Shown here: positions 8,352 through 17,626 of the stretch, piece by piece
Numbering within the stretch: position 1 is the first letter of the stretch
Layout of the letters: each line of letters starts with the position of its first letter
NCBI RefSeq assembly: GCF_027944115.1
Contig: NZ_JAPJZI010000001.1
Span: forward strand, 3,410,001 to 3,474,000
Source: Hoeflea prorocentri
GTDB taxonomy: Bacteria; Pseudomonadota; Alphaproteobacteria; Rhizobiales; Rhizobiaceae
DNA length: 64,000 nt
Direction: 5' to 3'
Translations under genes and position numbers: made by a program
Notes under the pieces: generated by a model
Seen by the model: the letters and a program-made list of their open reading frames with translations, nothing else
What the model was told of the DNA's origin: nothing
Databases searched by the model: none

Positions 8352-9353
8352 ATGCGTTGGGCCCTTATTGGCGCAAGCCGTATTGCATCGAGCTACATGA
8401 TTGACGCTATTCGTGCGCAGGAGGACTCGGACATTGTTTCGGTGTTGAGTTCCGATACCGATCGCGGCAAGGCCTTTGCCGAAGCAAACAACATCCCCCG
8501 AAGCTACACCAACCTGGCCGAGCAACTCAACGACGCAAGCGTCGACGCGGTCTATATCTCCACCACCAATGAAAAACATCATTCACAGGCCCTGGCGGCG
8601 ATTGCGGCAGGTAAGCATGTCCTGTGCGAGAAACCGCTTGCCATGGCTGTCACCGACGCGGTGGAGATGGTTCGGGCCGCGGCGCAAAGGGGTGTGGTAT
8701 TCGCTACCAATCACCATCTGCGCAATGCTGGCTCGCATCTAGCCATTCATGACCTGATCACATCCGGCCGTATCGGCCGGGTTCTGAGTGCCCGTGTCTT
8801 TCATGCCGTCAGCTTGCCGGAACATCTTCAGGGCTGGCGCATCAACGATGCGTCCGCAGGTGGCGGCGTCATACCCGATATAACGGTCCATGACGCCGAT
8901 ACGATCCGCTTCCATCTTGAGGAGGACCCACAGGAGGTCGTCGCGAAATCGGCTGTCTCCGGGATGGGCGACGGTGTCGAGGACAGCGTTATGTCCGTGT
9001 GGTCCATGCCCTCGGGCGCAACGGTTCAGACCCATGAGAGTTTCACCCATCGTTTTGCCGGCAGCGGCATCGAGTTCCACGGCACGGACGGTTCCATCTT
9101 CGCAAGAAACGTGATGACGCAAGAACCGGTCGGAGAGATTCGCCTCGTTGATCCCGATGGCGAAACCATCATTCCCTTCCAAAATCACAATCTATATGTG
9201 CGGTCGCTGGGGCTGTTTGACGACGCTGTCCGCGGGACCGGACGCCCGTCGGCAGACGGTGTCGACGGCGTGAAATCACTGGCAGTCGCGCTGGCGGTGC
9301 GGGAAGCGGCGCAAACCGGAAAAGCGGTTCGCGTCGACTATGGAGACGTTTGA
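8352..9353 (+). CDS. afr: Gfo/Idh/MocA oxidoreductase resembling 1,5-anhydro-D-fructose reductase
   Basis: This 333-residue protein has an N-terminal NAD(P)-binding Rossmann fold (LIGASRIASSYM) and the Gfo/Idh CEKPLAM motif. From memory it matches the 1,5-anhydro-D-fructose reductase of Sinorhizobium morelense closely, through TNHHLRNA, FHAVSLPEHLQGWR and GGGVIPDITVHDADT. The catalytic set Lys94, Asp176 and His180 is present at the same positions. Afr reduces 1,5-anhydro-D-fructose with NADPH to 1,5-anhydro-D-mannitol. The start at 8352 follows GGAG. An upstream in-frame TTG at 8277 is rejected because it is the predicted -35 box. It is the first gene of the operon and ends one base before the CoA-transferase start. 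The substrate here may be a related anhydro- or ketosugar. Confidence 0.75.
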   Translation: MRWALIGASRIASSYMIDAIRAQEDSDIVSVLSSDTDRGKAFAEANNIPRSYTNLAEQLNDASVDAVYISTTNEKHHSQALAAIAAGKHVLCEKPLAMAVTDAVEMVRAAAQRGVVFATNHHLRNAGSHLAIHDLITSGRIGRVLSARVFHAVSLPEHLQGWRINDASAGGGVIPDITVHDADTIRFHLEEDPQEVVAKSAVSGMGDGVEDSVMSVWSMPSGATVQTHESFTHRFAGSGIEFHGTDGSIFARNVMTQEPVGEIRLVDPDGETIIPFQNHNLYVRSLGLFDDAVRGTGRPSADGVDGVKSLAVALAVREAAQTGKAVRVDYGDV

Positions 9354-9354
9354 G

Positions 9355-10929
9355 ATGTCCTCAAAACTTGTCCCTATGGACGAAGCCGCCAAGAGGATCG
9401 CGGACGGATCGGTTGTAACCGTCTCCTCATCCTCCGGTCTCGGCTGCCCCGACAGGATGCTTGAAGCAATCGGTGCCCGGTTCGACCGCGAGGGCCATCC
9501 AAGGGACCTGACAACGCTGCACCCGATCGCCGCCGGCGACATGTACGGCATCAAGGGCATCGATCACATTGCCAAGGACGGCCTTCTCTCCACGATCATC
9601 GCCGGGTCCTATCCGTCAGGCCCCTCTTCTCTGCCGATGCCCGCGATCTGGCGGATGGTGGTTGAAAACCGGGTTGCCGCCTACAACGTCCCGTCGGGCA
9701 TCCTTTTCGACATGCACCGTGACGCCGCCGCCAAACGCCCCGGCGTCCTGACCAAGATCGGTCTCGATACCTTTGTCGACCCGTCCCGTCAGGGATGCGC
9801 CATGAACGAAGAAGCCGCCGCGCGCCCGATCGTGTCGCGTATGGAGCTTGCCGGTGACACATGGCTGCATTTTCCCAACATTGTGCCCGATGTCGCGCTC
9901 ATCCGCGCGACAACCGCCGATGAGCGCGGCAATCTGACCTACGAACATGAAGGGGCCTATCTCGGTGGCCTTGAACAGGCGATCGCCGTTCGCAACCACG
10001 GCGGACTGGTCATCGCGCAGGTCAAACGGATAACCGCATCCGGCTCGTTGCGTCCGCACGACGTTCGGGTCCCCGGACACCTTGTCGATCTGATTGTCGT
10101 CGATCCCGATCAGCGCCAGACAACCGAAACCCTCTACGACCCCGCCATATCCGGCGAGATCATGCGACCCTGGTCGAGTTTCTCCATGGCCGAATACGGG
10201 GTTGAAAAAATTGTCGCCCGTCGCGCGGCCATGGAGTTGAAATCCGGTCAAACCGCCAATCTGGGATTTGGCATCTCCGCGATGGTTCCCCGGATACTGC
10301 TTGAGGCAGGCCAGGAGCAGGCAGTGACGTGGGCCATAGAACAGGGCGCGACCGGCGGCATGCCGCTCACCGGCTTTGCCTTCGGCTGCGCATCCAATGC
10401 CGATGCCTATATGCCCTCCCCGGACCAGTTCATCTACTTCCAGGGCGGCGGCTTCGATGTCTCTTTCCTGTCCTTCCTGGAAATCGACGTCGAGGGAAAC
10501 GTCAATGTCTCTAAACTCGGCAAAAAACCTTACCTGACAGCCGGTTGCGGGGGTTTTGTCGATATCACGGCGAATGCGAGAAAAATCGTCTTTTCGGGCC
10601 TTTTCGAGGCCGGTGCGGATCTCGATCTGAGCGACCATGCGCTCACGGTGAGATCGCCGGGCAAGTTCACCAAGATGGTCGACGAAGTTGAACACGTGAC
10701 CTTTTCAGGCCGGCGCGCGCGTGCGCTCAGCCAGGATGTTCTCTACATCACTGAACGCTGCGTTATGCGGCTGACCGAGACAGGTCTGACCGCGACCGAA
10801 ATCATGCCGGGCATCGATCCGGGCAGAGACATCGTCGATGCCTCGCAAGGGCGGGTGCGGTTGGCGGACAATCTTGCCGAGATGCCCGGTGCCTTGCTCC
10901 GCGAAGAACCGATGGAGCTGAGCCTTTGA
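9355..10929 (+). CDS. Fused-subunit acyl-CoA:acetate/3-ketoacid CoA-transferase
   Basis: This family I CoA-transferase of 524 residues has alpha and beta halves fused, the same architecture as acetate CoA-transferase YdiF and propionate CoA-transferase. The N-terminal half includes SGLGCPDRMLEAIG. The catalytic glutamate lies in EQGATGGMP (Glu329), and the second half carries FQGGGFDVSFLSF. It would transfer CoA from acetyl- or succinyl-CoA to a carboxylic acid. The next gene is an enoyl-CoA hydratase and the one after an aldehyde dehydrogenase, so it probably activates an acid made in the pathway. Its stop overlaps the next start. Confidence 0.85.
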   Translation: MSSKLVPMDEAAKRIADGSVVTVSSSSGLGCPDRMLEAIGARFDREGHPRDLTTLHPIAAGDMYGIKGIDHIAKDGLLSTIIAGSYPSGPSSLPMPAIWRMVVENRVAAYNVPSGILFDMHRDAAAKRPGVLTKIGLDTFVDPSRQGCAMNEEAAARPIVSRMELAGDTWLHFPNIVPDVALIRATTADERGNLTYEHEGAYLGGLEQAIAVRNHGGLVIAQVKRITASGSLRPHDVRVPGHLVDLIVVDPDQRQTTETLYDPAISGEIMRPWSSFSMAEYGVEKIVARRAAMELKSGQTANLGFGISAMVPRILLEAGQEQAVTWAIEQGATGGMPLTGFAFGCASNADAYMPSPDQFIYFQGGGFDVSFLSFLEIDVEGNVNVSKLGKKPYLTAGCGGFVDITANARKIVFSGLFEAGADLDLSDHALTVRSPGKFTKMVDEVEHVTFSGRRARALSQDVLYITERCVMRLTETGLTATEIMPGIDPGRDIVDASQGRVRLADNLAEMPGALLREEPMELSL

Positions 10930-11693
10930 GTGCCGTGCATCTGAGACGCAGCGGCGCAACCGCCGAACTGCGTCTGGACAACCCAACCAAGCTCAATGCT
11001 TTGACCGCCGGGATGCTGGCGGAAATCGAGCGTCATTGCGGAGCGCTTGAAATGGACGCGTCCGTTCGGGCCGTTGTCATATCGGCCGAGGAAAGCCGGG
11101 CATTTTGTGCCGGCGCCGACATTCTGGCCTGGTCGGCGCTCAGCCCCCGCGATTTTGCCCGCCATTGGGTGCGTGACGGCCATCGCATCTTTGACCGGCT
11201 GGCGCGTCTGTCCAAGCCGACGATCGCCGCGATCAACGGACACGCCTTTGGCGGCGGGCTGGAGTTTGCGGCAGTGGCCGATCTACGGGTGATGTCACCC
11301 GAGGCAACGCTTGCGCTTCCCGAAGCCGATGTGGGCATTGTCCCCGGCTGGTCCGGCACGCAGCGCCTCATCCGCCTGCTTGGCGAACCGTTGGTCAAGG
11401 AAATGGCGCTTTTCGGCAGGCGCATCACCCCCGAACGTGCCTTGTCGGCGGGATTCATCGCCGAGATATCCGACGATCCGTTGGCGCGTGCACGCGAGAT
11501 CGCCGAAGCACTCTCGAGCCGATCGAGCCAGGCGACAGAAGTCGCAAAATATATGATTCACGCGGCAGTCGGAGAAGACCGCGATGCCATGATCGAAGCA
11601 CTCGGCGCCGGCATGATCGGACCGACACAAGACCGTGCCGAAGGTGTCGCCGCGTTTCGCGAAAAGCGCAAACCGAATTTTTCCGGAACATAG
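10926..11693 (+). CDS. Enoyl-CoA hydratase/isomerase family protein
   Basis: This is a 255-residue crotonase-fold enzyme. It has the oxyanion-hole segment AFCAGAD and the second one NGHAFGGGLEFA. Both catalytic glutamates of classical hydratases are present: Glu113 in GGGLEF and Glu133 in LPEADVG. The usual PGAGGTQ is PGWSGTQ here. Classical members hydrate trans-2-enoyl-CoA; some family members instead cleave side chains by a hydratase-lyase reaction. The start is a TTG at 10926 that overlaps the CoA-transferase stop as TTGA, giving the family N-terminus. Paired with the CoA-transferase and the aldehyde dehydrogenase, it could act on a CoA ester to release an aldehyde, which is inference. 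Confidence 0.85.
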   Translation: MSAVHLRRSGATAELRLDNPTKLNALTAGMLAEIERHCGALEMDASVRAVVISAEESRAFCAGADILAWSALSPRDFARHWVRDGHRIFDRLARLSKPTIAAINGHAFGGGLEFAAVADLRVMSPEATLALPEADVGIVPGWSGTQRLIRLLGEPLVKEMALFGRRITPERALSAGFIAEISDDPLARAREIAEALSSRSSQATEVAKYMIHAAVGEDRDAMIEALGAGMIGPTQDRAEGVAAFREKRKPNFSGT

Positions 11694-11695
11694 AT

Positions 11696-13228
11696 ATGAA
11701 CGATTTGACTGTTGTCTCAAAAAGCAGAGCAGATATTCCGGCGGATCCTTTCCTCGCCCGTCATCTGATTGGCGGCGATTGGCGCGAAAGTCACGACGGG
11801 CAGACCTTCGAACGGCTTTCCCCGTCTCATGGAACGGTTGTCACCCGTGCCAGCATGGGGGGGACAAATGACGTCGATGCCGCAATCGACGCTGCACGCA
11901 AGGCATTCGACGCAGGAAGCTGGTCGAGGATCAGCGGTCAGAAACGCGCCACGTTTCTTTTGAAGATCGCCGATCTGATCGACCGGGACCGGCAGCGCAT
12001 CGCGCTGATGGAAACACTCGAGTCCGGCAAGCCGATCAGTCAGGCGGAGGCGGAGATCGAAGGCGCGTCCGACCTGTGGCGCTATGCGGCTTCGCTGGCT
12101 CGTACGGTGCACGGTGACAGCCACAACAGTCTGGGGAGCGAGTTTCTTGGTCTCGTCCTGAAGGAACCCGTCGGCGTCGTCTCAATCATCACGCCGTGGA
12201 ATTTTCCGTTCCTGATCGTTTCGCAGAAACTGCCCTTTGCGCTCGCTGCCGGGTGTACGGCGGTGATCAAACCTTCGGAACTGACGCCTGCGACCACCAC
12301 GATCCTGGGGGAGCTTTGCATAGAGGCCGGAATCCCTTCAGGCGTGGTAAATATTGTCCTCGGCTATGGCGACCCGGTGGGAACACGCATGACGACGGAC
12401 AGCCGTGTGAACATGGTGACATTCACCGGATCGACCGCTGTCGGCAAATCCATCGTCTCCGCAGCCTCCGGAACATTGAAAAAGGTCTCACTGGAGCTCG
12501 GGGGCAAGAACCCGCAGGTCATCTTCCCGGATGCGGATGTCGAAAGCGCGGTCGATGCCGTTGTTTTCGGCGTCTATTTCAATGCCGGCGAATGCTGCAA
12601 CTCCGGATCCCGGATCATCGTGCACGAAGATATTGCCGAGGCGTTCATTGCGCAGACCGTTGCCCTGTCGCGGCAGGTTCCCTTCGGAGATCCTCTCGAT
12701 CCGTCCACCCAGGTCGGCGCGATCATAACGCCGGAACATCAGAACAAAATCGACACCTATGTCCGCGATGCCGCGAATGCCGGGGCAGACATCCGCTTGG
12801 GCGGCGGCGGTCTGACGGTGCCGGGCCTTGACGGGCAATTCTACCAGCCGACTGTCATTGCGAATGTAGAAAGCAGCCAGCCGATCGCACGCGAGGAAGT
12901 GTTTGGACCGGTTCTTTCCGTTTTGACTTTCAGAACGATCGACGAGGCCATCGCTCTGGTCAATGACGCCGAATACGGCCTTTCGGCAGGTGTCTGGAGC
13001 GAAAATGTCCATACCTGCCTTGAATTCGCGCGCCGCGCGGAAGCCGGAACCGTCTGGACCAACACATGGATGGACGGTTTTGCCGAACTGCCGTTTGGCG
13101 GTGTCAAGGAGAGCGGACAAGGCCGGGAGCTTGGCAAATACGGACTGGAGGAGTTTCTCGAGGCGAAGACCGTGACAATGAGGATTGGGAAATCGCGCAA
13201 GCCTTGGGTTGAGCCGCGGGCAAGTTAG
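11696..13228 (+). CDS. NAD(P)+-dependent aldehyde dehydrogenase
   Basis: This is a 510-residue ALDH-superfamily enzyme with ITPWNFP (Asn169 oxyanion), KPSELTP for the cofactor, FTGSTAVG, the general base in LELGGK (Glu267) and the nucleophile in NAGECCNSG (Cys301). The C-terminal EVFGPVLSV and GGVKESGQGRELG are complete. It begins two bases after the enoyl-CoA hydratase stop, so the two are translated together. It probably oxidises an aldehyde formed in the pathway to an acid. The substrate cannot be read from sequence. Confidence 0.9.
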   Translation: MNDLTVVSKSRADIPADPFLARHLIGGDWRESHDGQTFERLSPSHGTVVTRASMGGTNDVDAAIDAARKAFDAGSWSRISGQKRATFLLKIADLIDRDRQRIALMETLESGKPISQAEAEIEGASDLWRYAASLARTVHGDSHNSLGSEFLGLVLKEPVGVVSIITPWNFPFLIVSQKLPFALAAGCTAVIKPSELTPATTTILGELCIEAGIPSGVVNIVLGYGDPVGTRMTTDSRVNMVTFTGSTAVGKSIVSAASGTLKKVSLELGGKNPQVIFPDADVESAVDAVVFGVYFNAGECCNSGSRIIVHEDIAEAFIAQTVALSRQVPFGDPLDPSTQVGAIITPEHQNKIDTYVRDAANAGADIRLGGGGLTVPGLDGQFYQPTVIANVESSQPIAREEVFGPVLSVLTFRTIDEAIALVNDAEYGLSAGVWSENVHTCLEFARRAEAGTVWTNTWMDGFAELPFGGVKESGQGRELGKYGLEEFLEAKTVTMRIGKSRKPWVEPRAS

Positions 13229-13275
13229 CGCCTCGCGGATAAGACTGAGCGATACGCAAATAAGGGAGGTAATCC

Positions 13276-14523
13276 ATGCGTAAATTTTTAACAATGATGA
13301 CAGCCGCAAGTGCGTTGATGGCAGCAAGCACCAGCCTTCACGCAGAAGATGTGGAGGTACTTCACTGGTGGACTTCGGGCGGTGAAGCCGCCGCACTCAA
13401 CGTCCTGAAGCAAGACCTCGAGCAGCAGGGCATCGGATGGCAGGACATGCCGGTTGCCGGCGGGGGCGGCTCACAGGCCATGACGGTTCTGCGTGCCCGT
13501 GTCACATCGGGCAACCCGCCGACCGCTGTCCAGATGCTTGGCTTCGACATTCTCGACTGGGCGAAGGAAGGCGCGCTTGCCGATCTGAATGTTCAGGCGA
13601 GCCAGGAAGGCTGGGATAATGTCGTCCCGGCAGCCCTGCAGGAATTTGCAAAACACGACGGCAAGTGGGTTTCAGCACCTGTCAACGTTCACTCCACCAA
13701 CTGGGTGTGGGCGAACAAGGCGATCCTGGACGAACTCGGCATCGCTGTTCCGACAAGCTGGGACGAGTTCGTGGCCGCGCTTGAAAAGGTCAAGGCATCC
13801 GGCAAGACCGCCATTGCACACGGCGGTCAGCCCTGGCAGGACGCCACCGTTTTCGACGCGGTGGCCATGTCGACGGGCGGCCCGGATTTCTACAAAAAGG
13901 CCTTTATCGACCTTGATGAAGAGGCTCTGGGCTCGGACACGATGAAAGAGACGTTCGACCGCATGGCCGTGATCCGCTCCCATGTGGATGACAACTTCTC
14001 CGGCCGCGACTGGAACCTGGCAACCGCCATGGTCATCAACGGAGATGCTGCGTTTCAGATGATGGGCGACTGGGCGAAGGGCGAATTCCTGAATGCGGGC
14101 AAAACACCCGATCAGGACTTTCTCTGTTTCCGTTTCCCCGGCACGCAGGATCAGGTGACATTCAATGCGGACCAGTTCGCAATGTTTGCGCAAGGCTCCG
14201 AAGTCGGCAAGGAACAGGCCGCCCTTGCGACCGCAATCCTGTCGCCGAGCTTCCAGTCCGCGTTCAACGTGGTCAAGGGCTCCGTGCCGGCACGTACGGA
14301 TGTTTCCGATGAGGCGTTCGATGCCTGCGGCAAGAAAGGCATGGCTGACTTGAAGAGCGCTGCGGCAAGCGGCAATCTCTATGGCTCGATGGCGCATGGA
14401 CATGCCAATCCGGCTGCTATCAAGAATGCCATGTATGATGTGATTACTGCCCATTTCAACGGCGAATATGACAGTGAAACCGCTGTCGAGGAGCTTGTGA
14501 CGGCAGTTCAGATCAACCGGTAG
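13276..14523 (+). CDS. ABC transporter sugar-binding protein (CUT1 family)
   Basis: This is the periplasmic substrate-binding protein of a carbohydrate ABC importer, 415 residues. It has a cleavable signal peptide (basic MRKF, hydrophobic core, [10 protein letters not shown] processing region). The mature N-terminus, [15 protein letters not shown], is typical of family 1 glucose/mannose-like binding proteins. A good ribosome-binding site (GGGAGG) precedes the ATG. It follows the aldehyde dehydrogenase by 47 bases and is followed by a strong hairpin before the permease genes, which is the usual way to keep the binding protein in excess. Likely ligands are a mono- or disaccharide or a glycoside. 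Confidence 0.9.
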   Translation: MRKFLTMMTAASALMAASTSLHAEDVEVLHWWTSGGEAAALNVLKQDLEQQGIGWQDMPVAGGGGSQAMTVLRARVTSGNPPTAVQMLGFDILDWAKEGALADLNVQASQEGWDNVVPAALQEFAKHDGKWVSAPVNVHSTNWVWANKAILDELGIAVPTSWDEFVAALEKVKASGKTAIAHGGQPWQDATVFDAVAMSTGGPDFYKKAFIDLDEEALGSDTMKETFDRMAVIRSHVDDNFSGRDWNLATAMVINGDAAFQMMGDWAKGEFLNAGKTPDQDFLCFRFPGTQDQVTFNADQFAMFAQGSEVGKEQAALATAILSPSFQSAFNVVKGSVPARTDVSDEAFDACGKKGMADLKSAAASGNLYGSMAHGHANPAAIKNAMYDVITAHFNGEYDSETAVEELVTAVQINR

Positions 14524-14530
14524 AAACCCT

Positions 14531-14559
14531 GGAAGAGCGGTGGAATACACCGCTCTTCC
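14531..14559 (+). other. Intercistronic hairpin after the sugar-binding-protein gene
   Basis: A perfect 12-base-pair stem (GGAAGAGCGGTG paired with CACCGCTCTTCC) closes a 5-base loop, seven bases after the stop of the binding-protein gene. No T-tract follows, so it is more likely an mRNA-stabilising or attenuating structure than a full terminator. The 154-base gap to the first permease gene otherwise holds nothing I can identify. Confidence 0.7.
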
Positions 14560-14677
14560 CTTGAAATGACAGCTGCAATGGCCCGAAACGGCATACGGGC
14601 TCACCTTGCAGCAGGCACGGGTTGGAGCGTGCGCCAGTTGGGTGCACAACACCATGCTCCAGGTCAGGAATTGAGAT

Positions 14678-15583
14678 ATGTCTTATTCAGAGACGGCAAA
14701 CCCGCGCGGGTCTGTTCTTGACAGATTGCGCGACGCGCTGCCCAAACTTGTGTTGAGCCCGACCGTCGCAATTGTTGCGATCTTTGTTTACGGCTTTATC
14801 GCATTCACCCTTTATCTGTCCTTCACGAACAGCCGGATCCTGCCGACCTTCGACTGGGTCGGATGGAAGAACTACGAAAACCTGTTCAAAATCCGCGCCT
14901 GGGACACAGCCGTCTCGAACCTTGTAATATTCGGCCTGCTCTACATCGCGATCTGTTGCATATTGGGGCTGTTGCTGGCGATCCTGCTTGACCAGAAAAT
15001 TCGCGCGGAAGGCTTCATCCGCACCATTTACCTCTATCCCATGGCCCTGAGCTTCATCGTGACCGGTGTTGCCTGGAAGTGGTTCCTGGACCCGGGCATC
15101 GGCCTTGAAGCCGTTGTTCAGGGGTGGGGATGGGAGAGTTTCCGCTTCAACTGGATCAAGGACCGAAACATGGCGATCTATACGATCGTCATCGCCGCGG
15201 TCTGGCAGACGTCGGGCTTTGTCATGGCGATGTTTCTGGCAGGTCTGCGCGGCATTGACAGCGAGATGCTGAAGGCGGCCCAGATCGACGGGGCTTCAAC
15301 ATTTGCCCTTTACCGGCGCATTGTGATCCCGCAGCTGCGCCCGGCCTTCATGTCGGCCTTTGTCGTGCTCGCCCATATGGCGATCAAATCCTACGACCTC
15401 GTTATCGCCCTGACGGGCGGCGGCCCGGGAACGGCAACAGAGCTGCCGGCGACATTCATGTATTCCTACACTTTCACCCGAAACCAGATGGGAATTGGCG
15501 CGGCATCCGCCGTCATGATGCTCATGACGATCGCAGCAATCATCGTTCCCTATCTTTGGTCCGAACTGAGGGAGAAAAAGTGA
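14678..15583 (+). CDS. Sugar ABC transporter permease 1 (MalF/UgpA type)
   Basis: This integral membrane subunit of a CUT1 importer has 301 residues and about six membrane spans. The cytoplasmic EAA loop that docks to the ATPase is visible around EMLKAAQIDGASTFALYRR. A short N-terminal cytoplasmic tail (SYSETANPRGSVLDRL) precedes the first span. Its TGA overlaps the ATG of the second permease. It pairs with that protein and the downstream ATPase. Confidence 0.92.
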   Translation: MSYSETANPRGSVLDRLRDALPKLVLSPTVAIVAIFVYGFIAFTLYLSFTNSRILPTFDWVGWKNYENLFKIRAWDTAVSNLVIFGLLYIAICCILGLLLAILLDQKIRAEGFIRTIYLYPMALSFIVTGVAWKWFLDPGIGLEAVVQGWGWESFRFNWIKDRNMAIYTIVIAAVWQTSGFVMAMFLAGLRGIDSEMLKAAQIDGASTFALYRRIVIPQLRPAFMSAFVVLAHMAIKSYDLVIALTGGGPGTATELPATFMYSYTFTRNQMGIGAASAVMMLMTIAAIIVPYLWSELREKK

Positions 15584-16509
15584 TGAGCGCCACTCCCAAC
15601 GCCGAGACCGCGACAAACGCTGCTGCAGATCTGACCGGCACCTACAAGAAGACCGGGACCGCGTTAAAGCCGGCCCGCATCATCCTCTATCTGATCCTGG
15701 TCTTCTTCTGCATCTACTATTTGCTGCCGCTCTACGTGATGCTTGTGAACTCGCTGAAGCCGCTTTCCGAGATCACCGCGGGGGGCATGATGGCCCTGCC
15801 CGGAGAGTGGACAATCGCGCCCTGGGCCAGCGCCTGGTCGAGTGCGCAGGTGGGCGTAGAAGCGACGGGGCTTCGCCCCTATTTCATCAACTCCATTGTC
15901 ATGGTGGTGCCTGCCGTTGCCCTGTCCACCCTTGTCGGTGCGCTGAACGGCTATGTGCTGACCAAGTGGACCTTCCGCGGCGCCACGGTGCTGTTCGGCC
16001 TGCTTCTTTTCGGCTGTTTCATTCCGTTTCAGATGGTGTTGATCCCGATGGCCCGCATGCTCGGCCTTATGGGGCTCGCCGGGTCCGTACCGGGGCTGAT
16101 CTTCGTTCACTTCGTTTACGGCATCGGTTTTTCGACACTCTACTTCCGCAACTATTATGCCGCCTTTCCAACCGAACTGGTCAAGGCGGCCCAGATTGAC
16201 GGCGCCGGGTTCTTCCGCATCTTCTGGCGCATCCTCCTGCCCTCCTCCGGCCCCATCGCAGTTGTCTGCATCATCTGGCAGTTCACCAACATCTGGAATG
16301 ATTTTCTTTTCGGCGCTTCCTTCTCCGATTTCGACAGCCAGCCAATGACCGTCGCGCTGAACAATCTCGTTCAGTCATCGACCGGTGTGAAAGAATACAA
16401 CGTCCATTTCGCAGGGGCGATCATGGCGGCGCTGCCCACGCTTGTCGTCTACATCGTTGCCGGCCGGTATTTCGTCCGCGGCCTGATGGCAGGCTCAGTC
16501 AAAGGATAG
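15583..16509 (+). CDS. Sugar ABC transporter permease 2 (MalG/UgpE type)
   Basis: This second CUT1 membrane subunit has 308 residues. It has about six spans and the EAA loop at ELVKAAQIDGAGFFRIFWR. The ATG at 15583 was chosen because it overlaps the previous stop (TGATG) and follows GGGAG. A longer in-frame extension would run back into the upstream gene. It ends four bases before the ATPase gene, so the importer genes are tightly coupled. Confidence 0.92.
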   Translation: MSATPNAETATNAAADLTGTYKKTGTALKPARIILYLILVFFCIYYLLPLYVMLVNSLKPLSEITAGGMMALPGEWTIAPWASAWSSAQVGVEATGLRPYFINSIVMVVPAVALSTLVGALNGYVLTKWTFRGATVLFGLLLFGCFIPFQMVLIPMARMLGLMGLAGSVPGLIFVHFVYGIGFSTLYFRNYYAAFPTELVKAAQIDGAGFFRIFWRILLPSSGPIAVVCIIWQFTNIWNDFLFGASFSDFDSQPMTVALNNLVQSSTGVKEYNVHFAGAIMAALPTLVVYIVAGRYFVRGLMAGSVKG

Positions 16510-16513
16510 GATC

Positions 16514-17623
16514 ATGGGTTTTCTCGACATCAAACAGGCGACCAAGTTCTACGGATCCGTGCAGGTCCTTCATGAAACCGACATTTCGGTGGAGGAAGGC
16601 GAGTTCCTGGTGCTGGTCGGTCCGTCCGGCTGCGGCAAGTCCACGCTGCTCAACATGATCGCCGGACTTGAGGATATCACAACCGGCGAGATCGCCATTC
16701 GTGGCCGCAGCATGAACGGGGTCAAACCGGCGGACCGGAATATCGCCATGGTGTTCCAGTCCTACGCGCTCTACCCGAACATGACGGTCTCGGGAAACAT
16801 CTCCTTCGGCATGGAGATGCACGGCATCCCAAAAGCCGAGCGGGCGAGGCGGATCGCACAGGTTGCGGATCTTCTGCAGATCAGCCACCTGCTGGAGCGC
16901 AAGCCGGGTCAGCTCTCCGGCGGCCAGCGCCAGCGCGTCGCCATGGGCCGGGCGCTGGTGCGTGAACCGGATGTGTTCCTGTTCGACGAACCGCTCTCGA
17001 ACCTTGACGCAAAGCTGCGCGTCGACATGCGCACCGAGATCAAGAAGCTCCATCAGAAACTGGGCACCACGATCGTCTATGTCACCCATGATCAGATCGA
17101 GGCACTGACGCTCTCCACCCGTATCGCGGTCATGTATGGCGGCTATGTCCAGCAATTGGGCACGCCGAAGGAAATCTACGACAATCCGGCCAACATGTTC
17201 GTGGCCGGCTTCATGGGATCGCCCTCGATGAATCTGTTCCCTGCAAAGGTTGTCGATTCCAGCGGCAAACCGGCCGCCGAGGTTCGCCTTTCGGACGGCA
17301 AGACGGCGGCCATTCCTTTCGCCGACGGCGCCTTGTCGTCGAACGTCGGCCGCGACATCATTCTGGGCATCCGGCCGGAAGCGATTACGGACCGGGACGG
17401 TGCGGACAGGAACTCCCAGTCGGTTCACATGGTCGATGCGCCGGTCGAGGTGACGGAGCCGGCCGGGTCCGACACATTCGTCGTCAGCCAGATCGGCGGC
17501 AAGGACGTGACGGGCCGCTTCCGCGCGGATGTGTCCGTCAACGCCGGCGATATCTTCCCCTTCGCATTCAATATGGAGAAGGCCGTGGTCTTCGATCCGC
17601 AAAGCGAGAACAGGATCGCCTGA
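16514..17623 (+). CDS. Sugar ABC transporter ATPase (MalK/UgpC/MsmK type)
   Basis: This is a 369-residue ABC ATPase. It has Walker A GPSGCGKST, Q-loop VFQSYALYPNMTV, signature LSGGQRQRVAMGRAL, Walker B VFLFDEPLSNLD and H-loop VTHDQ. A C-terminal MalK-like OB/TOBE domain follows (GIRPEAI and later). It powers the importer formed with the two permeases directly upstream. Because the operon has its own ATPase, the transport system is self-contained. Confidence 0.95.
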   Translation: MGFLDIKQATKFYGSVQVLHETDISVEEGEFLVLVGPSGCGKSTLLNMIAGLEDITTGEIAIRGRSMNGVKPADRNIAMVFQSYALYPNMTVSGNISFGMEMHGIPKAERARRIAQVADLLQISHLLERKPGQLSGGQRQRVAMGRALVREPDVFLFDEPLSNLDAKLRVDMRTEIKKLHQKLGTTIVYVTHDQIEALTLSTRIAVMYGGYVQQLGTPKEIYDNPANMFVAGFMGSPSMNLFPAKVVDSSGKPAAEVRLSDGKTAAIPFADGALSSNVGRDIILGIRPEAITDRDGADRNSQSVHMVDAPVEVTEPAGSDTFVVSQIGGKDVTGRFRADVSVNAGDIFPFAFNMEKAVVFDPQSENRIA

Positions 17624-17626
17624 GAC

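Noticed and set aside
9616-10695. 359-codon open frame opposite the CoA-transferase
   Set aside because: Antisense shadow; the catalytic Glu motif is on the plus strand.
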